Assembly (NCBI GenBank): GCA_002383285.1
Contig: DFXU01000006.1
Coordinates: 1-14,771, forward strand
Source: Caryophanales bacterium UBA4100
GTDB taxonomy: Bacteria > Bacillota > Bacilli > Paenibacillales > UBA4045
Reading direction: 5' to 3'
Length of the DNA stretch: 14,771 bases
Shown here: positions 6,660 to 14,489 of the stretch, piece after piece
Numbering within the stretch: position 1 is the stretch's first letter
How the letters are laid out: each line of letters begins with the position of its first letter
The notes under the pieces: model-generated
What the model was told of the DNA's origin: nothing
The model's input: the letters and a program-made list of their open reading frames with translations, nothing else
The model's database searches: none
Made by a program: the position numbers and the translations under genes

Positions 6660-8246
6660 TCAAGGCGCTGTTTCTAAGAACTTTGCTGTCGGATTCTTAT
6701 CAACTGCTGTACGCATCGCATACTCATTCTCGAATAGCGCAACATAGTTATCATTCTTATCCTTCACTAATGTCGAATTAATCCTATACTTGGATGGGTC
6801 CATCTTCTCATCAATAACCCATCTAGCAAACTGATAGGGCTGACGTTGCAAATGAACCTCCACTCCATATTCTGCCCGCATTCGATACTCGAACACCTCG
6901 AATTGGAGCTGACCTACTACACCAAGAATCGCATCCTCAAACCCGATCGTACGGAACACCTGAATCGTGCCTTCCTCCGTTAGCTGGTCGACACCCTTCT
7001 GGTATTGCTTGTGCTTCAGAGCATTCTTGACTGTTACCTTACTGAATAATTCTGGAGAGAACGTAGGTAATTCATCAAAACTAAGCTCTCTTCCTTGACT
7101 TAGCGTATCACCGATACGGAATATACCTGGATCGAACAACCCGATAATATCACCTGGATAGGCATCTTCAACGATATCACGATCTTGAGCTAGGAATTGC
7201 TGAGGCTGTGCTAGCTTAATATCCTTACCTACTCGCACATGGCGTACACTCATTCCACGCTCGAATTTACCCGATACGATACGCAAGAATGCAATCCGAT
7301 CGCGGTGAGCAGGATTCATATTCGCTTGAATCTTGAATACATAGCCAGAAAATCGAGGCTCTGTTGGTTCGACGGGACCTTCCGTGCTATTGCGTAAGAT
7401 TGGCTTTGGAGCTAGCTTCAGGAAATTCTCAAGAAAGGTCTGAACACCAAAATTATTAATTGCACTGCCAAAAAAAACAGGAGTTAGCTCACCCTGACTC
7501 ACTTTCTCAAAATCAAAGGGATCACCAGCCACGTCTAACAATTCCAGCTCCTGCTGCAATTGTTCATAGAGGAAGTCTCCAGCCATCTCACGAATGATGG
7601 GGTCGCTGTGACCACTTACAGGTCTTACTGTTATATGATTATGATCTTCTTCACTATGAAAAAGCTCCACCTGCGTTTGTTGTCGATCATAAACACCACA
7701 AAGCTGCTTTCCTTGCCCAATTGGCCAATTCATCGGATAAGAGCGAATCCCTAACACCTGCTCCAATTCCTCTAATAGCTCGAAGGGGTCACGCCCTTCT
7801 CTGTCCATCTTGTTAATGAAGGTGAAGATCGGGATACCGCGCATTCTACACACCTGGAATAGCTTCTTGGTTTGCGCTTCGACGCCCTTGGCAGAATCGA
7901 TAAGCATAACTGCGCTATCCGCAGCCGTGAGCGTACGATACGTATCTTCGCTGAAATCCTGGTGTCCTGGTGTATCAAGAATATTCACTCGATGCCCGTT
8001 ATAGTCGAACTGCATGACGCTTGAGGTAACAGAGATTCCACGTTGCTTCTCAATTTCCATCCAATCCGAGGTCGCGTGCTTACTTGCTTTTCGACCCTTG
8101 ACTGTTCCTGCCAAACGTATAGCGCCCCCGAATAATAATAATTTCTCAGTCAAGGTAGTTTTACCTGCATCCGGATGAGATATAATGGCGAATGTTCGTC
8201 GCTTCGATACTTCTTGATCTAATTCATCAACCAAATTTCTACTCAT
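6660..8246 (-). CDS. prfC: Peptide chain release factor 3
   Basis: This 528-residue translational GTPase has the full RF3 layout. The G1 loop is SHPDAGKTT (23-31) and is followed by the RF3-typical GTVKGRKASKHATSDWMEIEKQRGIS switch region. G3 is DTPGH (91-95) and G4 is NKMD (145-148). A beta-barrel domain II follows, then the RF3 C-terminal domain (for example VVGQLQFEVFEYRMRAEYG). RF3 removes RF1/RF2 from ribosomes after termination and recycles on GTP hydrolysis. Length matches the family value of about 525-530. ATG at 8244-8246 is preceded by GAAGGG with about 7 nt spacing. It starts 29 bp after the zwf stop, so the two are likely co-transcribed, though they share no obvious function. Confidence 0.96.
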   Translation of the reverse strand: MSRNLVDELDQEVSKRRTFAIISHPDAGKTTLTEKLLLFGGAIRLAGTVKGRKASKHATSDWMEIEKQRGISVTSSVMQFDYNGHRVNILDTPGHQDFSEDTYRTLTAADSAVMLIDSAKGVEAQTKKLFQVCRMRGIPIFTFINKMDREGRDPFELLEELEQVLGIRSYPMNWPIGQGKQLCGVYDRQQTQVELFHSEEDHNHITVRPVSGHSDPIIREMAGDFLYEQLQQELELLDVAGDPFDFEKVSQGELTPVFFGSAINNFGVQTFLENFLKLAPKPILRNSTEGPVEPTEPRFSGYVFKIQANMNPAHRDRIAFLRIVSGKFERGMSVRHVRVGKDIKLAQPQQFLAQDRDIVEDAYPGDIIGLFDPGIFRIGDTLSQGRELSFDELPTFSPELFSKVTVKNALKHKQYQKGVDQLTEEGTIQVFRTIGFEDAILGVVGQLQFEVFEYRMRAEYGVEVHLQRQPYQFARWVIDEKMDPSKYRINSTLVKDKNDNYVALFENEYAMRTAVDKNPTAKFLETAP

Positions 8247-8275
8247 TGTATTTCCCTTCTCTTGCTTATATTAGT

Positions 8276-9781
8276 TTAGATCATCCAGATTACTTCATCT
8301 TCTTCTTGACCATTCACAGGCCACCAACGGAAGCCATCCTCTCCTAGCAGCTTGGAAGCAGCTTCAGGTCCCCATGATCCTGCAGGATAATGACACAGAT
8401 CTCCTCCATCTTGAGCCCAAGCATTGGCAATCGGATCGATAAATTCCCAAGCTAATGCTACCTCATCCCATCTGGAGAAGTAGGTAGAATCTCCACGAAC
8501 TACATCTAATAGAAGTCGCTCATACGCTTCAGGTGTATTGATGCCAACCTGACAGCTTTGGCAGAATTCCATTGCCACAGGAAGTAAGGCGAATTCTGAT
8601 CCTGGCTTCTTAGCATTAATCTTAATATAGATTCCTTCCATGGGATTAACCCGGAATACTAACAAGTTCGGTTCAAGCTTGTTATTCTTAGAGAAGTAGA
8701 TATTGTTAGGCATGTTCTTGAATTCCACGACAACCTCAGTCGTCTTCACTGGCAATCTCTTACCAGTTCTTACATAGAAGGGGATTCCGGCCCAGCGGAA
8801 GTTATCCACGAAAACCTTTGCAGCGAAGAAGGTTTCTGTCAGTGAGCTTTCGTTGTTCACTTCATCACGATATGCTGGAAGCACTTTACCGTTGGAGCTT
8901 CCACTCTTATATTGACCACGAATCACATTCTGACGAACATCACCTAACATCTTGTAATGCCGAAGTGATCGTAGAACCTTCACCTTCTCGTCACGAATAT
9001 CCTCAGGATGCTGTCGGCTGGGAGGCTCCATCGCCATCATAGCTACCATCTGAAGCGCATGATTCTGCACCATGTCACGCAATGCGCCTGATTTGTCATA
9101 ATAGCCGCCACGATCCTCCACACCAACCGTTTCACTCAGAGTGATCTGAATATTGGCAATATATTTGTTGTTCCACAGTGGCTCGAAGAACGCATTAGCG
9201 AATCGGACAACCTCTATATTCTGAACCATCTCTTTGCCCAAATAGTGATCAATACGGTAAATTTGGTCCTCACGGAATACCTCACGAATTTGTTCGTTCA
9301 GCTTATTAGCTGAAGCTAAGTCATAGCCGAATGGCTTCTCTATAACAACTCTATGCCAGCCTTCCGAGGTTAATAATCCACCCTTACGTAGATTATTCGC
9401 GACAGGACCGAACAATTCCGGTGATAGTGCCAGATAGAATAATCGATTCCCTTCTAAGGAGAAGGTGTGATCAAGTCGCTGCGACGTTTGCTGTAGTTGT
9501 TCGTACCCATTCAAATCGTTAATATCTAGGGACTGATATTCGAAATGCGCAGCAAATTTGTTCCACTCTTCGTCATGTTCAATTTTGTAGCGAGCAAATT
9601 CCTGAATCGAGTTATAGACATCATCTCTGAATTGCTCATTGGTTCGGCCGCGGCGTGCTAGTCCGATAACAGCAAAGTCATCTAGCTTGCCTTCGCGATA
9701 TAAGCTGTAAATCGCAGGGAATAGCTTTCGTTTAGCCAAATCACCAGTTGCGCCGAATATATAGAAGATTGTTCCATTCAT
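8276..9781 (-). CDS. zwf: Glucose-6-phosphate 1-dehydrogenase
   Basis: This 501-residue enzyme oxidises glucose-6-phosphate to 6-phosphogluconolactone with NAD(P), opening the oxidative pentose phosphate pathway. The nucleotide loop GATGDLAKRK is at 10-19, EKPFG at 148-152, the substrate signature RIDHYLGKEMVQN at 176-188, and the catalytic-base region MVQNHALQ with His241. RTGKRLP, DGGDLCHYPAGSWGPEAA and the other C-terminal-domain blocks are present, and the length is usual. The ATG is the first possible start, because an in-frame TGA lies just upstream. Its ribosome site is poor (AAGAAAG and GGATG only). It follows liaR by 79 bp with no terminator visible, so some read-through from the stress locus is possible. 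Confidence 0.96.
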   Translation of the reverse strand: MNGTIFYIFGATGDLAKRKLFPAIYSLYREGKLDDFAVIGLARRGRTNEQFRDDVYNSIQEFARYKIEHDEEWNKFAAHFEYQSLDINDLNGYEQLQQTSQRLDHTFSLEGNRLFYLALSPELFGPVANNLRKGGLLTSEGWHRVVIEKPFGYDLASANKLNEQIREVFREDQIYRIDHYLGKEMVQNIEVVRFANAFFEPLWNNKYIANIQITLSETVGVEDRGGYYDKSGALRDMVQNHALQMVAMMAMEPPSRQHPEDIRDEKVKVLRSLRHYKMLGDVRQNVIRGQYKSGSSNGKVLPAYRDEVNNESSLTETFFAAKVFVDNFRWAGIPFYVRTGKRLPVKTTEVVVEFKNMPNNIYFSKNNKLEPNLLVFRVNPMEGIYIKINAKKPGSEFALLPVAMEFCQSCQVGINTPEAYERLLLDVVRGDSTYFSRWDEVALAWEFIDPIANAWAQDGGDLCHYPAGSWGPEAASKLLGEDGFRWWPVNGQEEDEVIWMI

Positions 9782-9822
9782 CCATCATCATTCTTTCTTA
9801 TGTATATTTAATATCCTTAGAT

Positions 9823-9831
9823 AGTTTAGCA
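9823..9831 (-). promoter_or_regulatory. Possible extended -10 promoter of zwf-prfC
   Basis: On the minus strand, TGCTAAACT (TG plus one base plus a -10-like TAAACT) lies 41 bp before the zwf ATG. The hexamer 17 bp upstream (TGGATG) is only half-matching. This is the best promoter-like site in the short liaR-zwf gap, but it is weak. Confidence 0.35.
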
Positions 9832-9860
9832 CATACCGAGCTTTTCATCCATCTTACGAG

Positions 9861-10511
9861 CTAATTCACAAGACCATTCTTATGTGCATAGATAGCAGCT
9901 TGCGTGCGATCCTCCACACCAAGCTTAGCTAGTATATTCGTAACGTGGAATTTAACCGTCTTCACGCCAATGAATAACAAGTCTGCCGTCTCTTGATTCG
10001 ACTTGCCTCTAGCAATCATCTGCAGAACTTCCATCTCTCGTTCTGTCAGATCCTCATGCGCTGACGCAGCTGGCTTCGGCTGACGTAATCTATTCATCAT
10101 CTTCGTTGCAACCTGAGACTCCAGAATGGACTGGCCTCTTGCGGCTGCCCTGATGGCTTGAGCAATCTCAGCAGCACGTGAGGTCTTGAGCAAATAACTA
10201 AATGCGCCTGCTTCGATCACGGGATACATCTTATCATCATCTAGAAAGCTAGTTAATACAATGACCTTACACTGTGGTAGAAGCTTCATAATGTGACGAG
10301 TCGTCTCGATCCCATCCATTCCTTCCATGACTAGATCCATCAGAATGACGTCAGGTGAGTATTCCTTAGCAAGTCTAATTCCATCTGCCCCATTACTAGC
10401 CTCTCCAATAATCTCTAGTCCATCCTCTGTAGCTAGGACAGCCGACAATCCAATTCGGACCATCTCATGATCATCTACAAGCAGCACCTTGATTAATTGT
10501 TCATCCGACAT
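9861..10511 (-). CDS. liaR: NarL/LuxR-type response regulator LiaR
   Basis: The protein is 216 residues from the ATG at 10509-10511. Its receiver domain has the acidic pair DD (13-14), the phosphoacceptor Asp59 in VILMDLVMEGMDG and the switch lysine in YLLKTS. A LuxR-type helix-turn-helix follows, LTEREMEVLQMIARGKSNQETADLL, ending near the C-terminus. The longer frame back to 10556 adds 15 residues, but AAGGGG 9 nt before the inner ATG and the family N-terminus favour the shorter form. The start overlaps the end of liaS by 11 bp, so translation is probably coupled. As partner of LiaS it should bind the promoter upstream of the LiaF-domain/pspA genes at 14490-14612 (inference from the B. subtilis Lia system). 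Confidence 0.92.
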   Translation of the reverse strand: MSDEQLIKVLLVDDHEMVRIGLSAVLATEDGLEIIGEASNGADGIRLAKEYSPDVILMDLVMEGMDGIETTRHIMKLLPQCKVIVLTSFLDDDKMYPVIEAGAFSYLLKTSRAAEIAQAIRAAARGQSILESQVATKMMNRLRQPKPAASAHEDLTEREMEVLQMIARGKSNQETADLLFIGVKTVKFHVTNILAKLGVEDRTQAAIYAHKNGLVN

Positions 10512-11565
10512 CGACGGTTTCCCCTTCCCTCTCCATAATAGGTATTCTGATATCAACTCTCGTTCCTTTGTTCAACGCAGAGATGATATTGATAGAGCCG
10601 CCGAGCTCTGTCACTCGCTCCTGCATTGTTGTTAATCCATAGGATGTTTGCTTCTTAAGCTCAACATCGAAACCAACTCCGTTATCCCGAATAGATAGCA
10701 TAATAACATCAGATATGCGTTTAAGCGTCAACTGTAGCTTCGTACCCTTGGAATGGCGTAACGAATTAGAGAAAGCTTCTTGAACAATACGGAATAAATG
10801 GTCTTCAATACCCTTGGATAAAGATAATTCATGATCAATATCTGAGGTAATGTCGAGCGGCACCTTCTCTTGCAGCTCCCGGACTAATTCACGAAGAGCA
10901 TCAGATAACTTCTTCCCTTCTAGATGTACAGGTCTTAGATGGAGTAGCAGCGCACGCATCTCCGATTGAGCGACTGATGACATCTCTTCAATCAATGCCA
11001 CCTGATGCTTGGCTTTATCATGATCCTTATCCATCGTTCTACCTAATGCTGTTGCCGTCATGGAGATTGCGAATAGCTGCTGACTTACCGCGTCGTGCAG
11101 CTCACGAGCTAGCCGTTGCCGTTCTTCGATAATCGCCGTAAATCGGGCTTTACCCGCTAACTCTGCATTATGTGTTGATAATCGCTGTAAGGAGGACACC
11201 TGCTCCTCCCACTTCTTGCTCATCCTGCCTAACTGATCCGCGAGTCTGCCAACCTCATCCTCGCCCATATAAGGCACTGCTCGCGATAGATTCCCCTTCT
11301 CAAGCAACAACATGGAATCTCTAATCCGATCCAATCGCCTACGCACGTTCCCACTCTGCCAATATCCGAAGATGACCCCACCAGCGATTGCGATACCGCT
11401 GAGTATGGCTAATGTAGTTATTGTCTCAAACCATCCATCGAAGGGACGAAGATACCGATAATATTGTAGAAAATAGACGATAATTGCCAGCAACAGCAAG
11501 CAGAAAATAATCGCTTCCACCATGCTTCGCCATATCATACTCGTCAATTTCTTCTCTCTCTCCAC
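10501..11565 (-). CDS. liaS: Sensor histidine kinase LiaS
   Basis: This 354-residue membrane kinase has two N-terminal transmembrane segments (about 14-35 and 47-69) separated by only about 11 residues, the short-loop layout of intramembrane-sensing kinases. A HAMP-like linker (about 70-125) follows. The HisKA_3 dimerisation box is EERQRLARELHDAVSQQLF with phosphoacceptor His157. The ATPase domain shows the N-box EAFSNSLRHS (Asn267), DNGVGFD (294-300) and GLTTMQERV (310-318). It should phosphorylate LiaR when released from inhibition by LiaF. The start is GTG with AGGGAG 8 nt upstream; an in-frame TTG at codon 7 is possible. It lies 39 bp after liaF and overlaps liaR. Confidence 0.92.
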   Translation of the reverse strand: MEREKKLTSMIWRSMVEAIIFCLLLLAIIVYFLQYYRYLRPFDGWFETITTLAILSGIAIAGGVIFGYWQSGNVRRRLDRIRDSMLLLEKGNLSRAVPYMGEDEVGRLADQLGRMSKKWEEQVSSLQRLSTHNAELAGKARFTAIIEERQRLARELHDAVSQQLFAISMTATALGRTMDKDHDKAKHQVALIEEMSSVAQSEMRALLLHLRPVHLEGKKLSDALRELVRELQEKVPLDITSDIDHELSLSKGIEDHLFRIVQEAFSNSLRHSKGTKLQLTLKRISDVIMLSIRDNGVGFDVELKKQTSYGLTTMQERVTELGGSINIISALNKGTRVDIRIPIMEREGETVDVG

Positions 11566-11604
11566 CGGTAGCTCTCCCTTCTAGTGTGTATTGAACTTCG
11601 ATGA

Positions 11605-12252
11605 TTACAGTATCTTAACTTCAATATCTGCTACGGCATAGGTGACGATTAGTTTCAATTTATGCTCACTGGTCTCATAATTTGCAGACCTCCATATTCG
11701 TTTATTAAGCATACCGGAATCCTTCTCTTCACCAATTCCAATACGACCTACCAACACATTGGCTTCTAATAGAATGCCATAATCCTCAGGAACAATAATA
11801 TCAATATCCCCGATAATACCTTGCAGCATAACTATCGTTTCTAGTTCGTCCTGTAACGCCATAGATAGATCCATTCGAACCTCACCAATGACACTCCATC
11901 GACTCATGCTCTTCAGTACCCATGGCTCACGATCCCATTTGATACTCTCAATAAAGGTTTGATTCTGCAAATAGCTTCCATCACGCTGTACTTTTTTGGA
12001 TTGAATTAGAAAATATCCGAGCGAGATTAGAATAAGCGCAATAACAATGGTTAGGTGGTTCCCTAACAACAGCACAGCTCCAATAATAAGAACAATATAT
12101 CCTTTGGAATCTCCGTCATTCCGAACTTTATAGATGCCTAACCAGATGAGAATTAAGGCAGATACGGGTAGAAAACCAATCAACTTTCCTAGTAAGAAAA
12201 ACGTACCAGCGACAATCAACATAATAGCTGTATTCCGATTTCGGTTCTCCAT
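11605..12252 (-). CDS. liaF: Envelope stress regulator LiaF
   Basis: The protein is 215 residues. Four hydrophobic stretches fill the N-terminal part (about 8-26, 27-43, 51-66 and 67-84). After a charged linker comes a C-terminal beta-rich domain (about 96-215) of the LiaF/cell-wall-active-antibiotics-response type, with WSVIGEVRMDLSMALQ, GIIGDIDIIVPEDYGI and ANVLVGRIGIG. LiaF is the membrane inhibitor of LiaS. A GTG at 12261 opens the frame slightly earlier, but the SD (GAGG, about 8 nt before) fits the ATG at 12250-12252. A perfect TATAAT lies close upstream and an intrinsic terminator precedes that, so liaFSR seems to have its own promoter. Its membrane half resembles the small protein encoded at 14190-14489. 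Confidence 0.9.
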   Translation of the reverse strand: MENRNRNTAIMLIVAGTFFLLGKLIGFLPVSALILIWLGIYKVRNDGDSKGYIVLIIGAVLLLGNHLTIVIALILISLGYFLIQSKKVQRDGSYLQNQTFIESIKWDREPWVLKSMSRWSVIGEVRMDLSMALQDELETIVMLQGIIGDIDIIVPEDYGILLEANVLVGRIGIGEEKDSGMLNKRIWRSANYETSEHKLKLIVTYAVADIEVKIL

Positions 12253-12275
12253 CCGTCCCACCTCACTCTCTACAT

Positions 12276-12304
12276 ATTATACTGACTATCGGTAATGGAT
12301 GAAA
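12276..12304 (-). promoter_or_regulatory. Promoter of liaFSR
   Basis: A perfect TATAAT (12276-12281, minus strand) has TTTCAT 17 bp upstream (12299-12304), which overlaps the T-run of the preceding terminator. The predicted start near 12269 leaves only about 17 nt of leader. The -35 is poor, so basal strength is probably low. Confidence 0.6.
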
Positions 12305-12338
12305 AAAGCCATAGCAGCCTAAACGCTGGCTATGGCTT
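12302..12338 (-). terminator. Intrinsic terminator after the pspA-pspC-pspA genes
   Basis: On the minus strand, AAGCCATAGC pairs with GCTATGGCTT, extended by AGC/GCT across a one-base bulge, with a short loop. It is followed directly by TTTTTT (plus-strand 12302-12307). This is the clearest intrinsic terminator of the window. It lies 28 bp past the second pspA and before the liaF promoter. Confidence 0.9.
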
Positions 12339-12365
12339 CAGACCACACCTATCATATCACATATT

Positions 12366-13046
12366 TTAATTAGATATCGATGGTTCTGTATTCGTAAGCT
12401 TCTCTTTTAGTGATTGAAGCTGTGCTTCTACTCTCTCTTGCTTCACCGGATCGATCGGTGCTGTTGGGCTAGCATAAACATGACTTGCCACTTGTGCCTC
12501 AGCTTCATATTGCATGATCTTCTCCTCCATGCGATGGAAGCCTCTCGAAGCTGAACCACCTTCGATAACAATGCTGCTGTTGATCTGTGCCATCTGCTTC
12601 TGTGCTTTGGCAATTTCTACACGAGACGCTAGCTCGTTGCGTTTATTCCGCATTTTGTAGAATTCTTCCTTCATTTGTTGAAGCTGTTGAGATAATTGCT
12701 CCGATTGTATTCTCGCCTTCTCATGAAGCTCAACATATTCGTTTGCTTTCTGGTCATAATATAGCTTCTCCTCCAGCGCCTGCCTAGCAGTTGCCTCCTG
12801 ACCATTGCGCAATGTAGCTTCTGCTAACGCTTCTCTCTCAGCACTTAGTCGTCTAGCCTCAACTAACCGTTGTGAGGTCCTACGTTCATTCGCCATCTGC
12901 TTAGCTACGGTTACCTCCGCTTCAGCAATTTCTTCCTCCATATCACGCAGGTATTGGTTTAACATAACAATTGGATCCTCTACCTTATCTAATAGCTCAT
13001 TCATTGAAGCCCTCGTCATGTCACTGATTCTCTGGAAAATTCCCAT
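12366..13046 (-). CDS. pspA: PspA/IM30 family protein (canonical copy)
   Basis: This 226-residue protein opens with the standard PspA amphipathic helix and following block, MGIFQRISDMTRASMNELLD, then KVEDPIVMLNQYLRDMEEEI. Long coiled-coil helices run to about residue 150 (Glu/Gln/Ala/Arg-rich heptads). A less conserved helix with FHRMEEKIMQYEAEAQVA follows, and a C-terminal helix after SPTAPIDPVKQERVEAQL. PspA proteins are ESCRT-III-like; they polymerise on the inner face of damaged membrane and protect it. The ATG is 2 bp after the pspC stop, with GGGAG 10 nt upstream inside pspC, so translation follows pspC. It is the last gene before the terminator. Identity with the other copy (13471-14151) is low by eye, apart from the shared EDP and RYL/QYL positions. 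Confidence 0.95.
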   Translation of the reverse strand: MGIFQRISDMTRASMNELLDKVEDPIVMLNQYLRDMEEEIAEAEVTVAKQMANERRTSQRLVEARRLSAEREALAEATLRNGQEATARQALEEKLYYDQKANEYVELHEKARIQSEQLSQQLQQMKEEFYKMRNKRNELASRVEIAKAQKQMAQINSSIVIEGGSASRGFHRMEEKIMQYEAEAQVASHVYASPTAPIDPVKQERVEAQLQSLKEKLTNTEPSISN

Positions 13047-13048
13047 AA

Positions 13049-13474
13049 TTATTCGTCTCCCTTCTCTAATTTCGCCAATCTGGCTTTTAATTGATCGATC
13101 TCATTCTGCATTGCTTTCTTCTCAATATCCTTCATCATATCATCAATACTCGGTGGAGCAGCTTGCGTAGGTACAGCCTGTGGAGGTGCTGCTTGTGCAT
13201 AGGCATTAGGTGTATTGCTGCCCGCTCCCGCTCCAGGTGGATTCCAGCTTTGCGGTCCATAGCCAGAATGGGGCGGGGCATTATATAGTCCCGGTTCTTT
13301 AGGAATAACTAAGCTAGCAACGATATATAGGAGAAGCACAGTTCCTCCTGAGAAGATAACCCCTGCTGCAACAATAACCCGCAGGATCGTCGCATCGATG
13401 TTGAATGTCTCAGCTAAACCGCCGCATAATCCGAATACTTTCTTATCTCGTTGTGATCGATATAGCTTCGTCAT
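13049..13474 (-). CDS. pspC: PspC-domain protein with C-terminal coiled coil
   Basis: This 141-residue protein starts with a PspC domain: KLYRSQRDKKVFGLCGGLAE, then TFNIDATILRVIVAAGVI and a membrane helix at about 31-57. A Pro/Ala/Gln/Gly-rich linker covers about 61-107. The C-terminal 34 residues (SIDDMMKDIEKKAMQNEIDQ onward, ending LKARLAKLEKGDE) form a charged amphipathic coiled coil. PspC is an inner-membrane protein that interacts with PspA in proteobacteria. The start overlaps the stop of the upstream pspA by 4 bp (ATGA), implying coupled translation, and the next pspA starts 2 bp after its stop. It sits where B. subtilis has liaG. The coiled-coil tail is a natural candidate to contact one or both PspA proteins (inference). 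Confidence 0.92.
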   Translation of the reverse strand: MTKLYRSQRDKKVFGLCGGLAETFNIDATILRVIVAAGVIFSGGTVLLLYIVASLVIPKEPGLYNAPPHSGYGPQSWNPPGAGAGSNTPNAYAQAAPPQAVPTQAAPPSIDDMMKDIEKKAMQNEIDQLKARLAKLEKGDE

Positions 13475-14151
13475 TGTCCTGCAGCTCCTTCTCTTTCTAA
13501 CTTCGTCTTCAGCCTGGATAATTCAACCTCCAGTAAATTCTTCACTCCATTGCCAGCCTCTAATAAGATTTCTTGGCCCTTACGTCTAACCTCGGACAAG
13601 GATTGTGTTTCTAATTCAAGTCCAGTAATACGATCCTCAAGCCGTTGGAATATGCGTGTTCCCGACTGCTGTCCGGCAAAGCCAAGTCTCTCATTCATAC
13701 GCTGCTGCAGCTGAACAGATTGCATTCTAGCCACATAATATTGTCGCTTATTATATACCTCTTGGTAATCGGTCCGTAGCTCATCTAATTGTCTAGCTAG
13801 CTCAGTAATGGATGCCATGCTCTGATCATAAAGCTGCTTGTATTGTATATACTTCTCATCATGGATCATCTTCTCTTGTAATGCCATTCTAGCGAGATCA
13901 TCCTCTCCCGCCTTCAAAGCCATGACAGCTTGCTCTTCACGTTTGTTCCGTAGTTGCTCAGCTTGGACATATTGCAGCTTCAGCTGAGTAGCATGTTGAA
14001 CACATTGCTGATTTAATTTATCTGATTGTTGAATCTGCTCACTCTGCTCCATTAAGTAACGGTCGATCAGCTTGACTGGATCTTCTGAACGTTCTAGCTT
14101 ATCATTGAAGGTAGCAACACTGATATCCCTTACGCGTTTCATAACACTCAT
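13471..14151 (-). CDS. pspA: PspA/IM30 family protein (diverged copy, LiaH-like position)
   Basis: The 226-residue protein has PspA organisation: an N-terminal helix MSVMKRVRDISVATFNDKLE, the family SEDPVKLIDRYLMEQ block, and coiled-coil helices from about 25 to 150 with KAGEDDLARMALQEKMIHDEK matching the PspA region that follows the second helix. Compared with the downstream copy it lacks the MGIF start, is rich in Gln in its coiled coil and carries a more basic first helix. Its position, second gene after a small LiaI-like membrane protein, corresponds to liaH in B. subtilis. It should bind stressed membrane as an oligomer. ATG has GGAGG 8 nt upstream. Its stop overlaps the pspC start by 4 bp. 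Confidence 0.92.
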   Translation of the reverse strand: MSVMKRVRDISVATFNDKLERSEDPVKLIDRYLMEQSEQIQQSDKLNQQCVQHATQLKLQYVQAEQLRNKREEQAVMALKAGEDDLARMALQEKMIHDEKYIQYKQLYDQSMASITELARQLDELRTDYQEVYNKRQYYVARMQSVQLQQRMNERLGFAGQQSGTRIFQRLEDRITGLELETQSLSEVRRKGQEILLEAGNGVKNLLEVELSRLKTKLEREGAAGQ

Positions 14152-14189
14152 TTATCCTGCCTCCTATCTATTTATTTGAGAATTACCCA

Positions 14190-14489
14190 TTAATACGTCT
14201 TTGGATTGTTCTTCAATAATGAGAAACCATAAACAATGATTCCCGCTGCAACTACAAATCCAAGAATACTACCGAATTTACCAATCAATGACAAGCCCCC
14301 GATAATAAGGAGTACCCATCCGATGAATTTCCTCCCATTCTTAATCCCGATGTAGCCGAGGATCATTAATACAATTGGAATTAAGTAGCCTAGTAGAAAA
14401 CCAAGGCCAAATCCTATATTACTGATTAATAACAAAGCACCGAGTACAATTAACACAATCGCAAATCCTGATTTACCATTCATTCTCAT
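14190..14489 (-). CDS. Small membrane protein, LiaF-type transmembrane domain (LiaI position)
   Basis: This 99-residue protein is almost entirely hydrophobic. It has about four membrane segments (roughly 9-27, 28-46, 53-70 and 72-89), short basic loops such as KNGRKFIG, and the end LLKNNPKTY. The pattern of Gly-rich segments (IVLIVLGALLL, VLLIIGGLSLIGK) resembles the N-terminal half of LiaF encoded at 11605-12252, so it looks like a free-standing copy of that membrane domain. It is the first gene of the inducible unit, the place of liaI in B. subtilis, where LiaI anchors the PspA homologue LiaH. ATG has AAAGGAAG 9 nt upstream. It precedes the diverged pspA by 38 bp. Confidence 0.82.
   Translation of the reverse strand: MRMNGKSGFAIVLIVLGALLLISNIGFGLGFLLGYLIPIVLMILGYIGIKNGRKFIGWVLLIIGGLSLIGKFGSILGFVVAAGIIVYGFSLLKNNPKTY

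Noticed and set aside
10512..10556. 15-residue N-terminal extension of LiaR
   Set aside because: It is inside liaS coding sequence, has no ribosome site, and the receiver domain starts normally from the inner ATG.
12805..13170. 121-codon plus-strand open frame opposite pspA/pspC
   Set aside because: Ser/Ala-rich shadow of the coiled-coil codons on the other strand; no ribosome site and no family resemblance.
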